Assembly (NCBI GenBank): GCA_017519185.1
Contig: JAFWSX010000003.1
Coordinates: 1 to 54,497 of the forward strand
Direction of reading: 5' to 3'
DNA length: 54,497 nt
From: Bacteroidales bacterium
Lineage (GTDB): Bacteria; Bacteroidota; Bacteroidia; Bacteroidales; UBA932
Shown: positions 19,108 through 26,941 of the stretch, piece after piece
How the letters are laid out: each line of letters begins with the position of its first letter
How positions within the stretch are numbered: the first letter of the stretch is position 1
Notes under the pieces: generated by a model
What the model saw: only the letters and a program-made list of their open reading frames with translations
The model's database searches: none
Told to the model about the DNA's origin: nothing
Position numbers and translations under genes: made by a program

Positions 19108-20892
19108 TTACTCCACGAAAGCGATGATCTCGTTCTTGGCAACCTTGTCGCCCTGCTTGGGATATACGGCAACGATCTTGCCAGCGTAGGCAGCCTTCAC
19201 GTCTTCGAGAGCGTAAGGAGTCTGGATGCGGCAGATCACGTCGCCGGCCTTCACGGCCTTGCCAATGCGAGGAGCCATAGACTTGTCGACAACGTCATAC
19301 TCCCAGATGACCTGACCTTCGGCCTCCGCCTGAACGGCGTGTGCCTTCGGGTGCTCTTCCTGGAACTTCGGTGCGTCGTTCTTCGGAACCTCGACAACGG
19401 GACGGGTCACAACGATCGGAGCGCCGGCCTTGGCCTTTGCAGCCTCGAGATCCTTGTTGAAACGCTCGGCAGCCAGACCGTTCTTGTAGTCGCGGTACTG
19501 AGTAGGGTGCATTGCAAGCTCGAAGAGCTCTTCGTCGTCCTGTCCGAGTTCCCAGCCGTTGTCGGCCATTTCCTTGCGATATACATCCATATCGTCCGGA
19601 TAGAGAGCCTGTACGTCGCCGGTGAAGAATTCCATACCCTGCTTCTCTGCGAGTTCCTTGATTTCAGGAGCAACGGGGCCGGGAAGGACGCCGCTGCGAC
19701 CGAGGATCATACCCCAGATGCTCTTGTCGGTGAGCAGGCTGTAGCGAGGTTTGCCCTGTGCCTCTGCCATGATGTTCATCAGGGCGATGTTCTTCACATA
19801 CTGGCTGAAAGGAGTTACGAGGGGCGGATAACCGACCTTAGGCCATACATATTCAACCTCGTCGAAGAGTTTCACAACCAGGTCGTCGAGAGCGACTTCG
19901 GGTTTGCCGTTGTTGCGCAGGTACATATTGACTGCCGGATGAACGGCTTTGAGGTCAGCCATCATAGAGCCCATCATACCGCCGGGAAGGCCGCAGCCTA
20001 CGAGCAGTGAAGTGAGGTGATGGTTGGTCGGCTCGATGAAGTAGCCCAGGAAGTCGTCGATGAATTTCTGGGTAAGGGCGCGGGCCTCCATATAGGCTTT
20101 CATATTGATGTCTTTCACCTTGAAGCCTGCGTCTTTGAGCATGGCGCGGATGGTGATCACATCGGGATGGATCTTACCCCAGGACAGCGGCTCGATGGCA
20201 ACGTCAAGCACGTCGCAGCCAGCCTTGGCAACTTCGAGCATAGATGCTACTGAGAAGCCGGGGCCGCTGTGGCCGTGATACTGGATAATGATCTCGGGAT
20301 GTTTCTTCTTGATGCCGGCAACGATCTGGCCGAGAGACCAGGGACGTCCGATACCGGCCATATCCTTGAGGGCGATTTCCTGTGCACCTGCCTCGATGAG
20401 CTTGTCAGCGAGGTTGGTGTAATATTCTACTGTGTGGATCGGAGAATAGGTGATGCAGAGGGAAGCCTGGGGAATCATACCGCCTTCAATGGCATATTTG
20501 ATTGAAGGGATGATGTTGTTGGCGTCATTAAGGCCGTCGAAGATACGGGTGATGTCGACACCCTGGGCATGCTTCACCTTGTACATAAGCTTGCGCACGT
20601 CAACCGGGCAGGGATACATACGCAGAGCGTTCAGGCCGCGGTCGAGCATGTGGGTCTGGATGCCAGCCTTGTGGAGGGGAGCAGTGAAGGCACGCACGGC
20701 CTTGTTGGGGTTCTGTCCGTAGAGCAACTGAACCTGCTCGAATGCACCGCCGTTGGTTTCAACGCGGTCGAAACAACCCATGTCGATGATTACGGGAGCA
20801 ATTTCCTCAAGCTGATCGGCGCGGGCGGTGTATTTGCCGGACGATTGCCACATATCTCTGTAAACCAGAGAGAACTTTATTTCTTTTGCCAT
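19108..20892 (-). CDS. OadA/PycB-type carboxyltransferase with degenerate biotinyl domain
   Basis: A 594-residue protein. Residues 1-300 form the carboxyltransferase TIM barrel of oxaloacetate decarboxylase alpha and pyruvate carboxylase subunit B. It keeps SLVYRDMWQS, IFDGLNDANN, the carboxylated Lys in ALKDMAG and the metal ligands in YHGHSGPG. Residues 300-470 form the PYC/OADA domain (VGYPPLVTPFSQYV). After a Pro/Ala-rich linker, residues 520-594 fold as a biotinyl/lipoyl-like domain (VIWEYDVVDKSMAPRIGKAVKAGD ...). Where AMKM should carry the biotinyl lysine the sequence is IQTPYALEDVKA, with no lysine at the tip. A separate biotin carrier elsewhere is therefore likely if the enzyme works in a carboxylation cycle. 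Confidence 0.85.
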   Translation of the reverse strand: MAKEIKFSLVYRDMWQSSGKYTARADQLEEIAPVIIDMGCFDRVETNGGAFEQVQLLYGQNPNKAVRAFTAPLHKAGIQTHMLDRGLNALRMYPCPVDVRKLMYKVKHAQGVDITRIFDGLNDANNIIPSIKYAIEGGMIPQASLCITYSPIHTVEYYTNLADKLIEAGAQEIALKDMAGIGRPWSLGQIVAGIKKKHPEIIIQYHGHSGPGFSVASMLEVAKAGCDVLDVAIEPLSWGKIHPDVITIRAMLKDAGFKVKDINMKAYMEARALTQKFIDDFLGYFIEPTNHHLTSLLVGCGLPGGMMGSMMADLKAVHPAVNMYLRNNGKPEVALDDLVVKLFDEVEYVWPKVGYPPLVTPFSQYVKNIALMNIMAEAQGKPRYSLLTDKSIWGMILGRSGVLPGPVAPEIKELAEKQGMEFFTGDVQALYPDDMDVYRKEMADNGWELGQDDEELFELAMHPTQYRDYKNGLAAERFNKDLEAAKAKAGAPIVVTRPVVEVPKNDAPKFQEEHPKAHAVQAEAEGQVIWEYDVVDKSMAPRIGKAVKAGDVICRIQTPYALEDVKAAYAGKIVAVYPKQGDKVAKNEIIAFVE

Positions 20893-20936
20893 ATGCTGAT
20901 ATTTGTTGTAAATTTCAATTTTGCGGGAAATTCGGA

Positions 20937-20944
20937 CAAATATA
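20937..20944 (-). promoter_or_regulatory. -7 promoter element of the carboxyltransferase gene
   Basis: TATATTTG on the minus strand matches TAnnTTTG, 44 nt before the ATG at 20892. It is divergent from the tRNA-His promoter. Confidence 0.55.
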
Positions 20945-20975
20945 AAAATTGTTTTTCCAAAATGGAAAAGATTAT

Positions 20976-20983
20976 TACCTTTG
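20976..20983 (+). promoter_or_regulatory. -7 promoter element of tRNA-His
   Basis: TACCTTTG matches TAnnTTTG and lies 30 nt before the tRNA. Confidence 0.55.
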
Positions 20984-21013
20984 ACGCCGGAAGCCGATTC
21001 GGCCTCCAGACAT

Positions 21014-21088
21014 GGTGCCCGTAGTTCAGTTGGTTAGAGCGTCAGATTGTGGTTCTGAATGTCGTGGGTTCGAGTCCCACCTGGCACC
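21014..21088 (+). tRNA. tRNA-His (anticodon GTG)
   Basis: A cloverleaf can be drawn with acceptor GTGCCCG/CTGGCAC (one C-U mismatch at pair 6-67), D arm AGTTCAGTTGGTTAGAGC, anticodon loop TTGTGGT with GTG, and T arm GTGGG-TTCGAGT-CCCAC. The extra G at position -1 (21014) faces C73, the identity feature of tRNA-His. A full CCA end does not appear to be encoded. It marks the left edge of the accessory region. Confidence 0.93.
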
Positions 21089-21089
21089 C

Positions 21090-21129
21090 AAAAAGAAAAG
21101 TCACCGATTGCTCGGTGACTTTTCTTTTT
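21090..21129 (+). terminator. intrinsic terminator of tRNA-His
   Basis: A perfect 18-bp stem (21090-21107 with 21112-21129), 4-nt loop TTGC, GC-rich core TCACCGA/TCGGTGA, and a T-rich descending arm. It starts directly behind the tRNA and could act in either direction. Confidence 0.9.
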
Positions 21130-21140
21130 GGATGCCAATC

Positions 21141-21184
21141 TCACCCCCTGTCGCTACGCGACATCCCCCCTCAAGGGGGTCATG
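21141..21184 (+). repeat. dispersed repeat, copy 1 (TCACCCCCTGTCGCTACGCG...)
   Basis: It begins TCACCCCCTGTCGCTACGCG and ends in a CCCCC-TCAA-GGGGG hairpin followed by CATGC. A near-identical copy occurs on the other strand at 54331-54373. Confidence 0.75.
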
Positions 21185-21422
21185 CACCTTCGCTTCGCTA
21201 CGGTGGCTGCTCCGCTACCTCAACTTTCCTCCAAAAAGTCTCGGAATCTCCGCAGCAGCGGCTGATGCCGCTCCACGAGGTGTGCGTCGGATGCAAAGCA
21301 TCCTCCTTTTCTGACCCCTCCTTTAAAGGTTCCCTCAGGGAACCAATTGTGTCCGTTTCACGATTTCATTTCGCTTTAAACGTTCGAAACCTTCCACCCC
21401 ACCGCTTTGCGGAGCCACAAAA

Positions 21423-21459
21423 TGTACAAGGTCTGCAAAATTGCGACAGACCTTGCACA
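21423..21459. repeat. hairpin repeat, copy 1
   Basis: Inverted repeat TGTACAAGGTCTG / CAGACCTTGCACA, 13 bp with one mismatch, 11-nt loop. Belongs to a family with stem core CAAGGT/ACCTTG. Confidence 0.65.
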
Positions 21460-21507
21460 CTTGATTTTTGTATATGCTTGATTATTAGGGGTGTGAAATT
21501 TTGAGGT

Positions 21508-21542
21508 GTACAAGGTATGCACTGTTTTAGCAGACCTTGTAC
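21508..21542. repeat. hairpin repeat, copy 2
   Basis: 35-nt unit: GTACAAGGT / ACCTTGTAC stem (9 bp, perfect) around a loop containing TGCACTGTTTTAG. Confidence 0.75.
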
Positions 21543-21592
21543 GCTATAAGCGGTTTTGGAGACAGTTAGCGCCGTGGTAAGGATACGTTTTC

Positions 21593-21627
21593 GGGCAAGG
21601 TGTGCACTGTTTTATCCCACCTTGCCC
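21593..21627. repeat. hairpin repeat, copy 3
   Basis: 35-nt unit: GGGCAAGGTG / CACCTTGCCC stem (10 bp, perfect) around TGCACTGTTTTATCC. The arms are identical to the copy at 54181-54215. Confidence 0.8.
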
Positions 21628-21931
21628 GCTGGAAAAGGTGTGTGGCATCGGAAAGCGGCTGGCTTTTGGCGGCAGGGCAGAGGCTTGGAGGACGCACGTT
21701 CGCTCGGGCGGCAGCATTCGCCTCAATTGCCTGTCGCGACGACCTCCTCCTTTTTAGTCTGCATCTTTCGCTACGCTCAATCTGCGCCTAACCGTCGTCA
21801 AGCAATCGTCGCTCCCGGGCGGCAATCTCAGCTCTGCTGCTATTTCGCCCTCTCTCAAGCGCCCTTAACGCCTCTTGCCCTGCCGCACACTCCGCCATGG
21901 CGCTGATGTGCCTTGTTTTGTAGATGTATTC

Positions 21932-21965
21932 GGGCAAGCTATGCACTGTCTTAGCTCATATTACC
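21932..21965. repeat. hairpin repeat, copy 4 (degenerate)
   Basis: GGGCAAGCT followed by the conserved centre ATGCACTGTCTTAG; the right arm is decayed. It overlaps the 3' end of the small gene at 21951-22136. Confidence 0.5.
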
Positions 21966-22136
21966 CTCTGTAGCTCGTCCTCTTAGTATTCTGCTTATGA
22001 CCTGAATGGCCAAGTTTCGGTCAAACTGCCCCGGATACTCCTGAGTCATTGCATAGTAGATGGATCGTAAATCTGTATATCCTTCAATGTGGATGTAGCA
22101 AAACACAAGGTTTTCAAGTTCTGAGTCTGTCATCAT
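21951..22136 (-). CDS. small hypothetical protein
   Basis: 61 residues (MMTDSELENLVFCYIHIEG...), soluble, mostly helical in appearance, ending RGRATEGNMS. I do not recognise a family. It starts 1 nt after the stop of the upstream 234-residue gene, suggesting translational coupling, and its last codons run into a degenerate hairpin repeat, so the C-terminus may be altered. Last gene of the island. The start could also be the second Met. Confidence 0.5.
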   Translation of the reverse strand: MMTDSELENLVFCYIHIEGYTDLRSIYYAMTQEYPGQFDRNLAIQVISRILRGRATEGNMS

Positions 22137-22137
22137 A

Positions 22138-22842
22138 TTAATGCCATTTCTGCATAAATTCTGTTTTCTCCAGATTCGGAAGCACTTCTCGTTCTTTGTA
22201 ACTGATTACATACAAGTATGCTACGGTGCTATGATAGTTTATATATCTTTTTATCTGAAACGACTGAGCATTTTTATCCCTGAGCAGGTAGCTGAACCCG
22301 GCATCTGGAAAGACGTCTTTAATTATGCTTACGAAGGACTCGACTGATTCTAGCAGTTTGGATTTGACAACCCTATCCATATAGAATAAGGCGTGATTCC
22401 CTTGCTGTTCAGCGTTGAATTGTTGTACTAACCGTGTAGTTAATTCTATATCATCTGATTCCTCAACGAGTGTGTTATCCGCAACTTCCTCCGTGTATGC
22501 CCCTTTGATGTAGAGGTCCGGTCTTAAAGTATCCGCGTGGACCCTTCTTAGACAAAACTCTACATCAGGGAAGCGTAGAGCTATCTTCCTTATAATCTCG
22601 AGAATGTTCACTTCAAAAGACTGAGGGGGCTGCCGCCAATAAAGAGTAGAGTCAGAGCTGCTATAAAAAGCGGGCTCATTGGAATCATGGAAAAACAACG
22701 TCATATCGTATCCCCATTCTTTCACGCTTATTGCCTTGGTCACTCTCTTTGAATACCGAATTAATTCTTTGGGAAAAGAATCTCCTCTTTTGAACGGTTC
22801 AAGTAAGTACCCACCGGAGGCTGTAAAAATAATGTCTCTCAT
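22138..22842 (-). CDS. hypothetical protein, island unit A
   Basis: 234 residues, soluble, no signal peptide or membrane segment (MRDIIFTASGGYLLEPF...). It has a balanced composition with mixed alpha/beta stretches (ILEIIRKIALRFPDVEFCLRR; YHSTVAYLYVISYKEREVLP). I do not recognise the fold. The start ATG at 22842 lies 23 nt after the shared 32-bp upstream element (22866-22897), placing it in the same putative regulon as the ligase/MoxR unit. The downstream 61-residue gene is almost contiguous. Lower GC than the flanking metabolic genes. Confidence 0.65.
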   Translation of the reverse strand: MRDIIFTASGGYLLEPFKRGDSFPKELIRYSKRVTKAISVKEWGYDMTLFFHDSNEPAFYSSSDSTLYWRQPPQSFEVNILEIIRKIALRFPDVEFCLRRVHADTLRPDLYIKGAYTEEVADNTLVEESDDIELTTRLVQQFNAEQQGNHALFYMDRVVKSKLLESVESFVSIIKDVFPDAGFSYLLRDKNAQSFQIKRYINYHSTVAYLYVISYKEREVLPNLEKTEFMQKWH

Positions 22843-22865
22843 ATCATCTGTTTTTATCTTTCACA

Positions 22866-22897
22866 TATAATATGGTATCAAATGCTCTTAAATTCAA
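22866..22897 (-). promoter_or_regulatory. shared 32-bp upstream element, copy A
   Basis: Minus strand begins TTGAATTT (22890-22897) and ends CCATATTATA (22866-22875) with 14 nt between; TTTGAT lies in the middle. The layout is identical to copies B, C and D. It can be read as -35-like TTGAAT and -10-like TATTAT. Confidence 0.7.
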
Positions 22898-22932
22898 TTT
22901 GGAAATCAAAAAATTATTAAAGTAGAGCCTTT

Positions 22933-23586
22933 CTATTGTTTGATAGTAACTTCAATGGTCCCGTCCTCCGCTGTCTTGAAGTCAAATTTCATCTTGTTGA
23001 TGCCGATATGGATCGGACCGGGGACGACGATAATCTCCTCTGTGAATAGACAGTATCCGTCCTTTTCCGCCATGCAGCGGAGTTCCTCTTCCGAACCGGC
23101 CGTCCAGCCGAATCGGCGCCCAAAGAAGCCTGACACTTCCTCCCGGGTCCTGAAAAGGAATGTGTTCTCATCGGAGACCACATAGAAATGAGGAGGTTCA
23201 CTGTCCGGAATCCTGTCGCAGAAGACCGTGATGCGATACGGGAAATACTTCCCTTCATCGTCATTCGTCTCATAGAGATCCGACTCCGAGACAAAGGAAT
23301 AGTAACGTATGTCGCAGATGCCAGAATCCTGCATTTCCTTCAGTTTCCATAGACACCGGCTCTGCTCCCACTTTGCCTCTTCAGTGAAACTGAGCACACC
23401 ATTGTCCATCTCTGCCCCGTACCAGTACGGACATCCTTCTTCCCGGAAACTCAGATCAGAGAGCGGCATTCCCATTTCGGGAAAAATCTCTGTAGCGTTC
23501 CTGCCTTCGCCAATAACTGAGGCCATCTTTTTAAGGGTGTTAACTTCTCCCTCTACCCAATACTTTGTAATACAATAATTTGCCAT
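22933..23586 (-). CDS. hypothetical protein, possibly DUF1281/Api92-like
   Basis: 217 residues. The start MANYCITKYWVEGEVNTLKKM resembles the opening strand of phage Api92-like/DUF1281 ferredoxin-fold proteins (M-N-W/Y-C-x-N pattern); this is a weak family guess. The middle is rich in aromatic and acidic residues, and the C-terminus MKFDFKTAEDGTIEVTIKQ looks like a short beta hairpin. It follows the VWA gene by 4 nt and is the last gene of the MoxR-VWA-ligase operon. Function unknown. Confidence 0.6.
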   Translation of the reverse strand: MANYCITKYWVEGEVNTLKKMASVIGEGRNATEIFPEMGMPLSDLSFREEGCPYWYGAEMDNGVLSFTEEAKWEQSRCLWKLKEMQDSGICDIRYYSFVSESDLYETNDDEGKYFPYRITVFCDRIPDSEPPHFYVVSDENTFLFRTREEVSGFFGRRFGWTAGSEEELRCMAEKDGYCLFTEEIIVVPGPIHIGINKMKFDFKTAEDGTIEVTIKQ

Positions 23587-23590
23587 ATTA

Positions 23591-24724
23591 TTAAGGTTTT
23601 TCCATAAAACATACTCTGCCGGATTCTCTCATCCACTTTCGGTGCTCATTATACTCTTTCTCGCTTCGGAGTATCCACAGCAGCCTCCCTCTCAGTCTGG
23701 CGGGGATCTCCGGCTTCGGTGCGTACCCGTCCGTAAAAATGATCAGGCCGTCGTATTCGCCGTGTTCGGCCATATAATCCACCACCGGCTGGAAATTGGT
23801 TCCGCCGCGCCCCTTGACCTTGAATCCGGCCTTTGCCCTCGTGAGGGTGACGGGTTCTCCCAGGGATGTGTCAAATGTGAGGGCATCGATCTTCTCCACC
23901 CCGTATTTGAAAAAGCGGTTAATGGTGGAAAAGAAAAACTTCAGGTCGTCGTCCGAGACGGATCCGCTCACATCGACCGCCACCAGGTAGTTGGTCCTCA
24001 GCTGCCGGATGCTTCCCATATACTGGAATCCGCTCCGTCGGTTCGGACGCATGCGGGTGAGCTTCCGCTTGGAGCACAGGATGCTGGAACGGAATCCGGA
24101 GAGGACCTTGCGATAGTCCAGCTTTGGTTTGAGTGCAGCCTGGATCTTATCCACGAGTTCTCCCGGCAGCGATCCCCAGGATGATATCTGCTCTACCGCC
24201 TGGCGGATTCCTTCCTGCATCCACTGGTCCTCTTCCCAGAGTTCTGCCTGTCCGCCGTTCGAATCACTTACCTGCTGATCTAAACAACCGGCACCGGTCT
24301 CGTCATCGCTATCTTGAGGAATGGGAGAAACGGGGTTGTTTCCGACGCATCTGTGTGCGTACCATTCGTAGTGTTGTCCTTCGGGGAGGCCACATTGGGA
24401 TGGGGTTATCATTCCGGGGATGCTATAGCACGTGGAGATGGCGAGATCACTTCCTTTCGCACAAGCCGGATCGCCACAACTGACTGGCTTCCGGCAATAT
24501 GGATGGAGCATCAGAGTGCGTATCATCTCTATCCGGAAACTCCTCTCTACATCTTCATACGTCATATTCTGAACCAAGGATGGATTATATTCCAGCCTTC
24601 CTTTCCCAACGCGGACCGGACATTCCATCCCTTCGTTTGGCGTCAGCTTATGGCGGCAGAAGGCGCCGAAGAGTGCAGGTTCGGTGAGGAACCAGATATC
24701 GGTCATCTTACTGATGTAATCCAT
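23591..24724 (-). CDS. VWA-like metallopeptidase-domain protein (DUF2201 type)
   Basis: About 377 residues. The C-terminal half is a von Willebrand factor A-like domain with a complete metal-ion-dependent adhesion site: DVSGSVS at 251-257, GRGGTNF, then the third-loop Asp in IIFTDGY. The N-terminal 200 residues correspond to the metallopeptidase-like half of DUF2201 proteins, but the HExxH zinc motif is absent (LMLHPYCRKP in its place), and there are about ten cysteines. In such pairs the MoxR ATPase acts on or through the VWA protein. The ATG at 24724 is 1 nt after the MoxR stop; an ATG at 24736 would give an 11-nt overlap. Confidence 0.85.
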   Translation of the reverse strand: MDYISKMTDIWFLTEPALFGAFCRHKLTPNEGMECPVRVGKGRLEYNPSLVQNMTYEDVERSFRIEMIRTLMLHPYCRKPVSCGDPACAKGSDLAISTCYSIPGMITPSQCGLPEGQHYEWYAHRCVGNNPVSPIPQDSDDETGAGCLDQQVSDSNGGQAELWEEDQWMQEGIRQAVEQISSWGSLPGELVDKIQAALKPKLDYRKVLSGFRSSILCSKRKLTRMRPNRRSGFQYMGSIRQLRTNYLVAVDVSGSVSDDDLKFFFSTINRFFKYGVEKIDALTFDTSLGEPVTLTRAKAGFKVKGRGGTNFQPVVDYMAEHGEYDGLIIFTDGYAPKPEIPARLRGRLLWILRSEKEYNEHRKWMRESGRVCFMEKP

Positions 24725-24725
24725 G

Positions 24726-25796
24726 CTACAGGCCATTGATGAACTGGGTCATACGGGTGAATACGGGAGCTGCGTCCACGACGATGAAAGCGACGGCTTT
24801 CTTCTGTTTCCCTTCGTTGAACAAGGAGGCAAAGTGCGCCAGCGCCTCTTTCCTGGCCCCCAACATGTCCACATACGAGCAGAGATTCTTTCCGGCAGTC
24901 TTCCGTTTGCGCGTATCGAGGTCGGTGATTTCGAGATAACGGAAAATGGACTCATTGATACCGGCCAGTTGGTGAACTTCCAACCCCGCAAGCTTGTCCT
25001 TGACCTTTGCGAAGCGAAGGAGGACATCTTCGGCTCCGGGGACGGAACTCTTCGATAGATAGGCGGCAAAAGCCGATGCCGCACGGACACCCACAATGCC
25101 GGAGATGACCTTGTAGTCCGTTTCATCTGGGCTTTCCATCCCGGCAAGGACATCCGACACCTTCGTCCAGGCCCTCCGGTCCGGGGTCTTTTCAAGGCCG
25201 GTATCTAACCCGGTCTCCTTGTCGGCTTCTCCATCCAGCCATTCCTGATGGGCCGAAATGAAACCGGTCACCCGCCGGTCCAGCCCGGCTTTCTCCGCCC
25301 ATAACAGCCAATCCTGCACCGAAGGGCGGAACGCATAGACATTGAATCGTGACACAAGCGCCGGATCCAGGTCGGTCAACTGGTATTCCTCGCCATCATT
25401 GACTGCTGAGATAAGGCGGCTCCCTTCAGGAAGACTGCGACCGGCAAGCTTGCGGTTCAGCGCCAGGTCCATAATGGTCTGGAGCACCTCGGGGCGGGCG
25501 CGGTTCAATTCGTCCAGGAAAAGCACTACCGGCTTCCCGTCAGTGGGGAACCAGTAAGGCGGCATGAAGTCGGTTTTGCCCGTTTCTGCGTTCTTGGTGG
25601 GAAGGCCGATGAGGTCGCCCGGATCGGACATCTGGCCCAGGAAGAGCGTGACGACTTTCATTCCCTTTGCTTCGAAGTAGCGGGTGAGAATCTGGGACTT
25701 GCCAATCCCGTGCTTGCCGGTAAGCATGATGTTCTGGGCTGCAGGCATCCTGGAAAGGACGCGCCCGAGTTCTGTAGAATCGATATAGATAGGCAT
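24726..25796 (-). CDS. MoxR-family AAA+ ATPase
   Basis: 356 residues. Walker A GKHGIGKS at 27-34, Walker B VVLFLDELNRA with Asp-Glu at 95-96, sensor 1 in LISAVNDG, and arginine-finger segment DPALVSRF. QMSDPGDLIGLP between Walker A and B is the MoxR-type insert region. MoxR ATPases act as chaperone-like remodelers with VWA-domain partners, and the VWA gene is directly downstream. The upstream neighbour is a leucine-rich-repeat protein (2-nt gap). The target here is unknown, but the operon also holds a polynucleotide ligase. Confidence 0.93.
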   Translation of the reverse strand: MPIYIDSTELGRVLSRMPAAQNIMLTGKHGIGKSQILTRYFEAKGMKVVTLFLGQMSDPGDLIGLPTKNAETGKTDFMPPYWFPTDGKPVVLFLDELNRARPEVLQTIMDLALNRKLAGRSLPEGSRLISAVNDGEEYQLTDLDPALVSRFNVYAFRPSVQDWLLWAEKAGLDRRVTGFISAHQEWLDGEADKETGLDTGLEKTPDRRAWTKVSDVLAGMESPDETDYKVISGIVGVRAASAFAAYLSKSSVPGAEDVLLRFAKVKDKLAGLEVHQLAGINESIFRYLEITDLDTRKRKTAGKNLCSYVDMLGARKEALAHFASLFNEGKQKKAVAFIVVDAAPVFTRMTQFINGL

Positions 25797-25798
25797 AG

Positions 25799-26941
25799 TT
25801 AATTATAAAAGATGAAGCGCAAATGATTGCGACCGTATTTCTTATCAATCTCCTTGACCTGGCGGGTAACGAATGAGATTACTTTTTGGGAAAGGACGAA
25901 GGTCTCTGTCAGTTCCTCCTTTCTTCCTTCCACAGATAGTTCGATATCAACTGCAACATCGTTGAATGCATAGCAGAACATGCATTTTTTGTTTTGGTGA
26001 TTGACCTCTATCCTGCCCAGGCGAATCTTGTCGATATGCTCCGAAAAGGCATTCGTCATTGCTTTGAAACGTAGGGCGATGTCGGCAGCCTGCTCGGCTT
26101 TTTCCTGGGTCATTTTACCTCCGAGCCGGAATACGATGCCATTGCGGTCCCAAAGTTTGACGCTGAGCCACTTGCCATCGTACTGTTTCCGTATTTCCAG
26201 ACCCGTTGGTGAGAATGCGGCGTCAATCTGAGCGTTCCAGGACAGTTCATCCATTTTTTTGAGTTTCTCCTTTTTTTCCTCGAGCAAACTCACCAGTTTA
26301 TCGTCTCTGACAATCAAATAGGGATTCTCAGGAGCAATGGTGATACGATGGACTTTCCAACTACTCGAGTAATGATACCTTGGATGGCATTCCCGCAGAG
26401 TCGACGGGATGTGGAGGTGATCAGTAATTATGCTTTCGGGAGTAAAACTCAGCATGCCTTCCGGGAGGATAATCTCTGCTTTTCCATTCTCGCTTTTAGG
26501 AAGAGAACTGACATTTTTGACCGTAGACGGAAGATGGAAGACTCCGTCGACCTTACAATCCAAAGCATCTGCACAAATCCTTTCCAGCGAATCGGGAAGA
26601 ATCAGGTTTTCCTCGAAATGGCAGTGATAGAAACAACTGTATTTCAGTTTTTTCAAGCCATCCGGAAGCGTGATGGATTTAATCAGCATATCGGAAGGAG
26701 CATCCGAGAATGCTCCAGCCGGAATATAGTCAACGCCTGGCGCGAAGACATATTTCAGGGCATGAACTGGCTTGTCAGACCGAATGGACATATATTGTTT
26801 GATCGGAATGAGATTCCCGTCAATCCATAGTTCCTGGCAGCAACACCCCGCACCTTTCATAACAGCCTGATCCACATCGTAACGGCCGGGGCCGTAACGC
26901 GAAGGCAGTTCCACCACCATCGTCATCACTAAGCCATCCAT
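25799..26941 (-). CDS. BspA-type leucine-rich repeat protein
   Basis: About 380 residues, no signal peptide. Residues about 40-200 contain degenerate LRR_5 units (SITLPDGLKKLKYSCF, NLILPDSLERICADAL, GVFHLPSTVKNVSSLP, EIILPEGMLSF), the BspA/Treponema type common in Bacteroidales. The C-terminal 150 residues do not look like repeats and contain a SWNAQIDAAFSP...GLEIRKQYDGKWLSVKLWDRNGIVFR segment I cannot assign. The start ATG overlaps the ligase stop by 1 nt (TGATG), so it is coupled to it. A cytoplasmic LRR in a ligase/ATPase operon may be a recognition or scaffold subunit (inference). Confidence 0.75.
   Translation of the reverse strand: MDGLVMTMVVELPSRYGPGRYDVDQAVMKGAGCCCQELWIDGNLIPIKQYMSIRSDKPVHALKYVFAPGVDYIPAGAFSDAPSDMLIKSITLPDGLKKLKYSCFYHCHFEENLILPDSLERICADALDCKVDGVFHLPSTVKNVSSLPKSENGKAEIILPEGMLSFTPESIITDHLHIPSTLRECHPRYHYSSSWKVHRITIAPENPYLIVRDDKLVSLLEEKKEKLKKMDELSWNAQIDAAFSPTGLEIRKQYDGKWLSVKLWDRNGIVFRLGGKMTQEKAEQAADIALRFKAMTNAFSEHIDKIRLGRIEVNHQNKKCMFCYAFNDVAVDIELSVEGRKEELTETFVLSQKVISFVTRQVKEIDKKYGRNHLRFIFYN

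Larger units (their letters stand above)
21130..21950. other. non-coding intergenic region rich in dispersed repeats
   Basis: About 820 bp without a credible gene. The open frames here have compositions set by repeats and no recognisable domain. It contains a copy of an element shared with 54331-54373 (opposite orientation), a set of hairpin repeats (21423-21459, 21508-21542, 21593-21627, 21932-21965), and around 21876-21912 a sequence matching 54232-54262 in inverse orientation. It separates tRNA-His from the minus-strand accessory gene block. Confidence 0.7.

Noticed and set aside
21556-21906. 116-codon frame in the tRNA-His downstream region
   Set aside because: Sequence is built from dispersed repeats; no domain and no initiation signal.
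21130-21950. Possible CRISPR array from the repeated hairpins
   Set aside because: Spacing is irregular, units are palindromic with variable arms, and no cas genes are present. DUF2779 is Cas4-like but not CRISPR-linked here.
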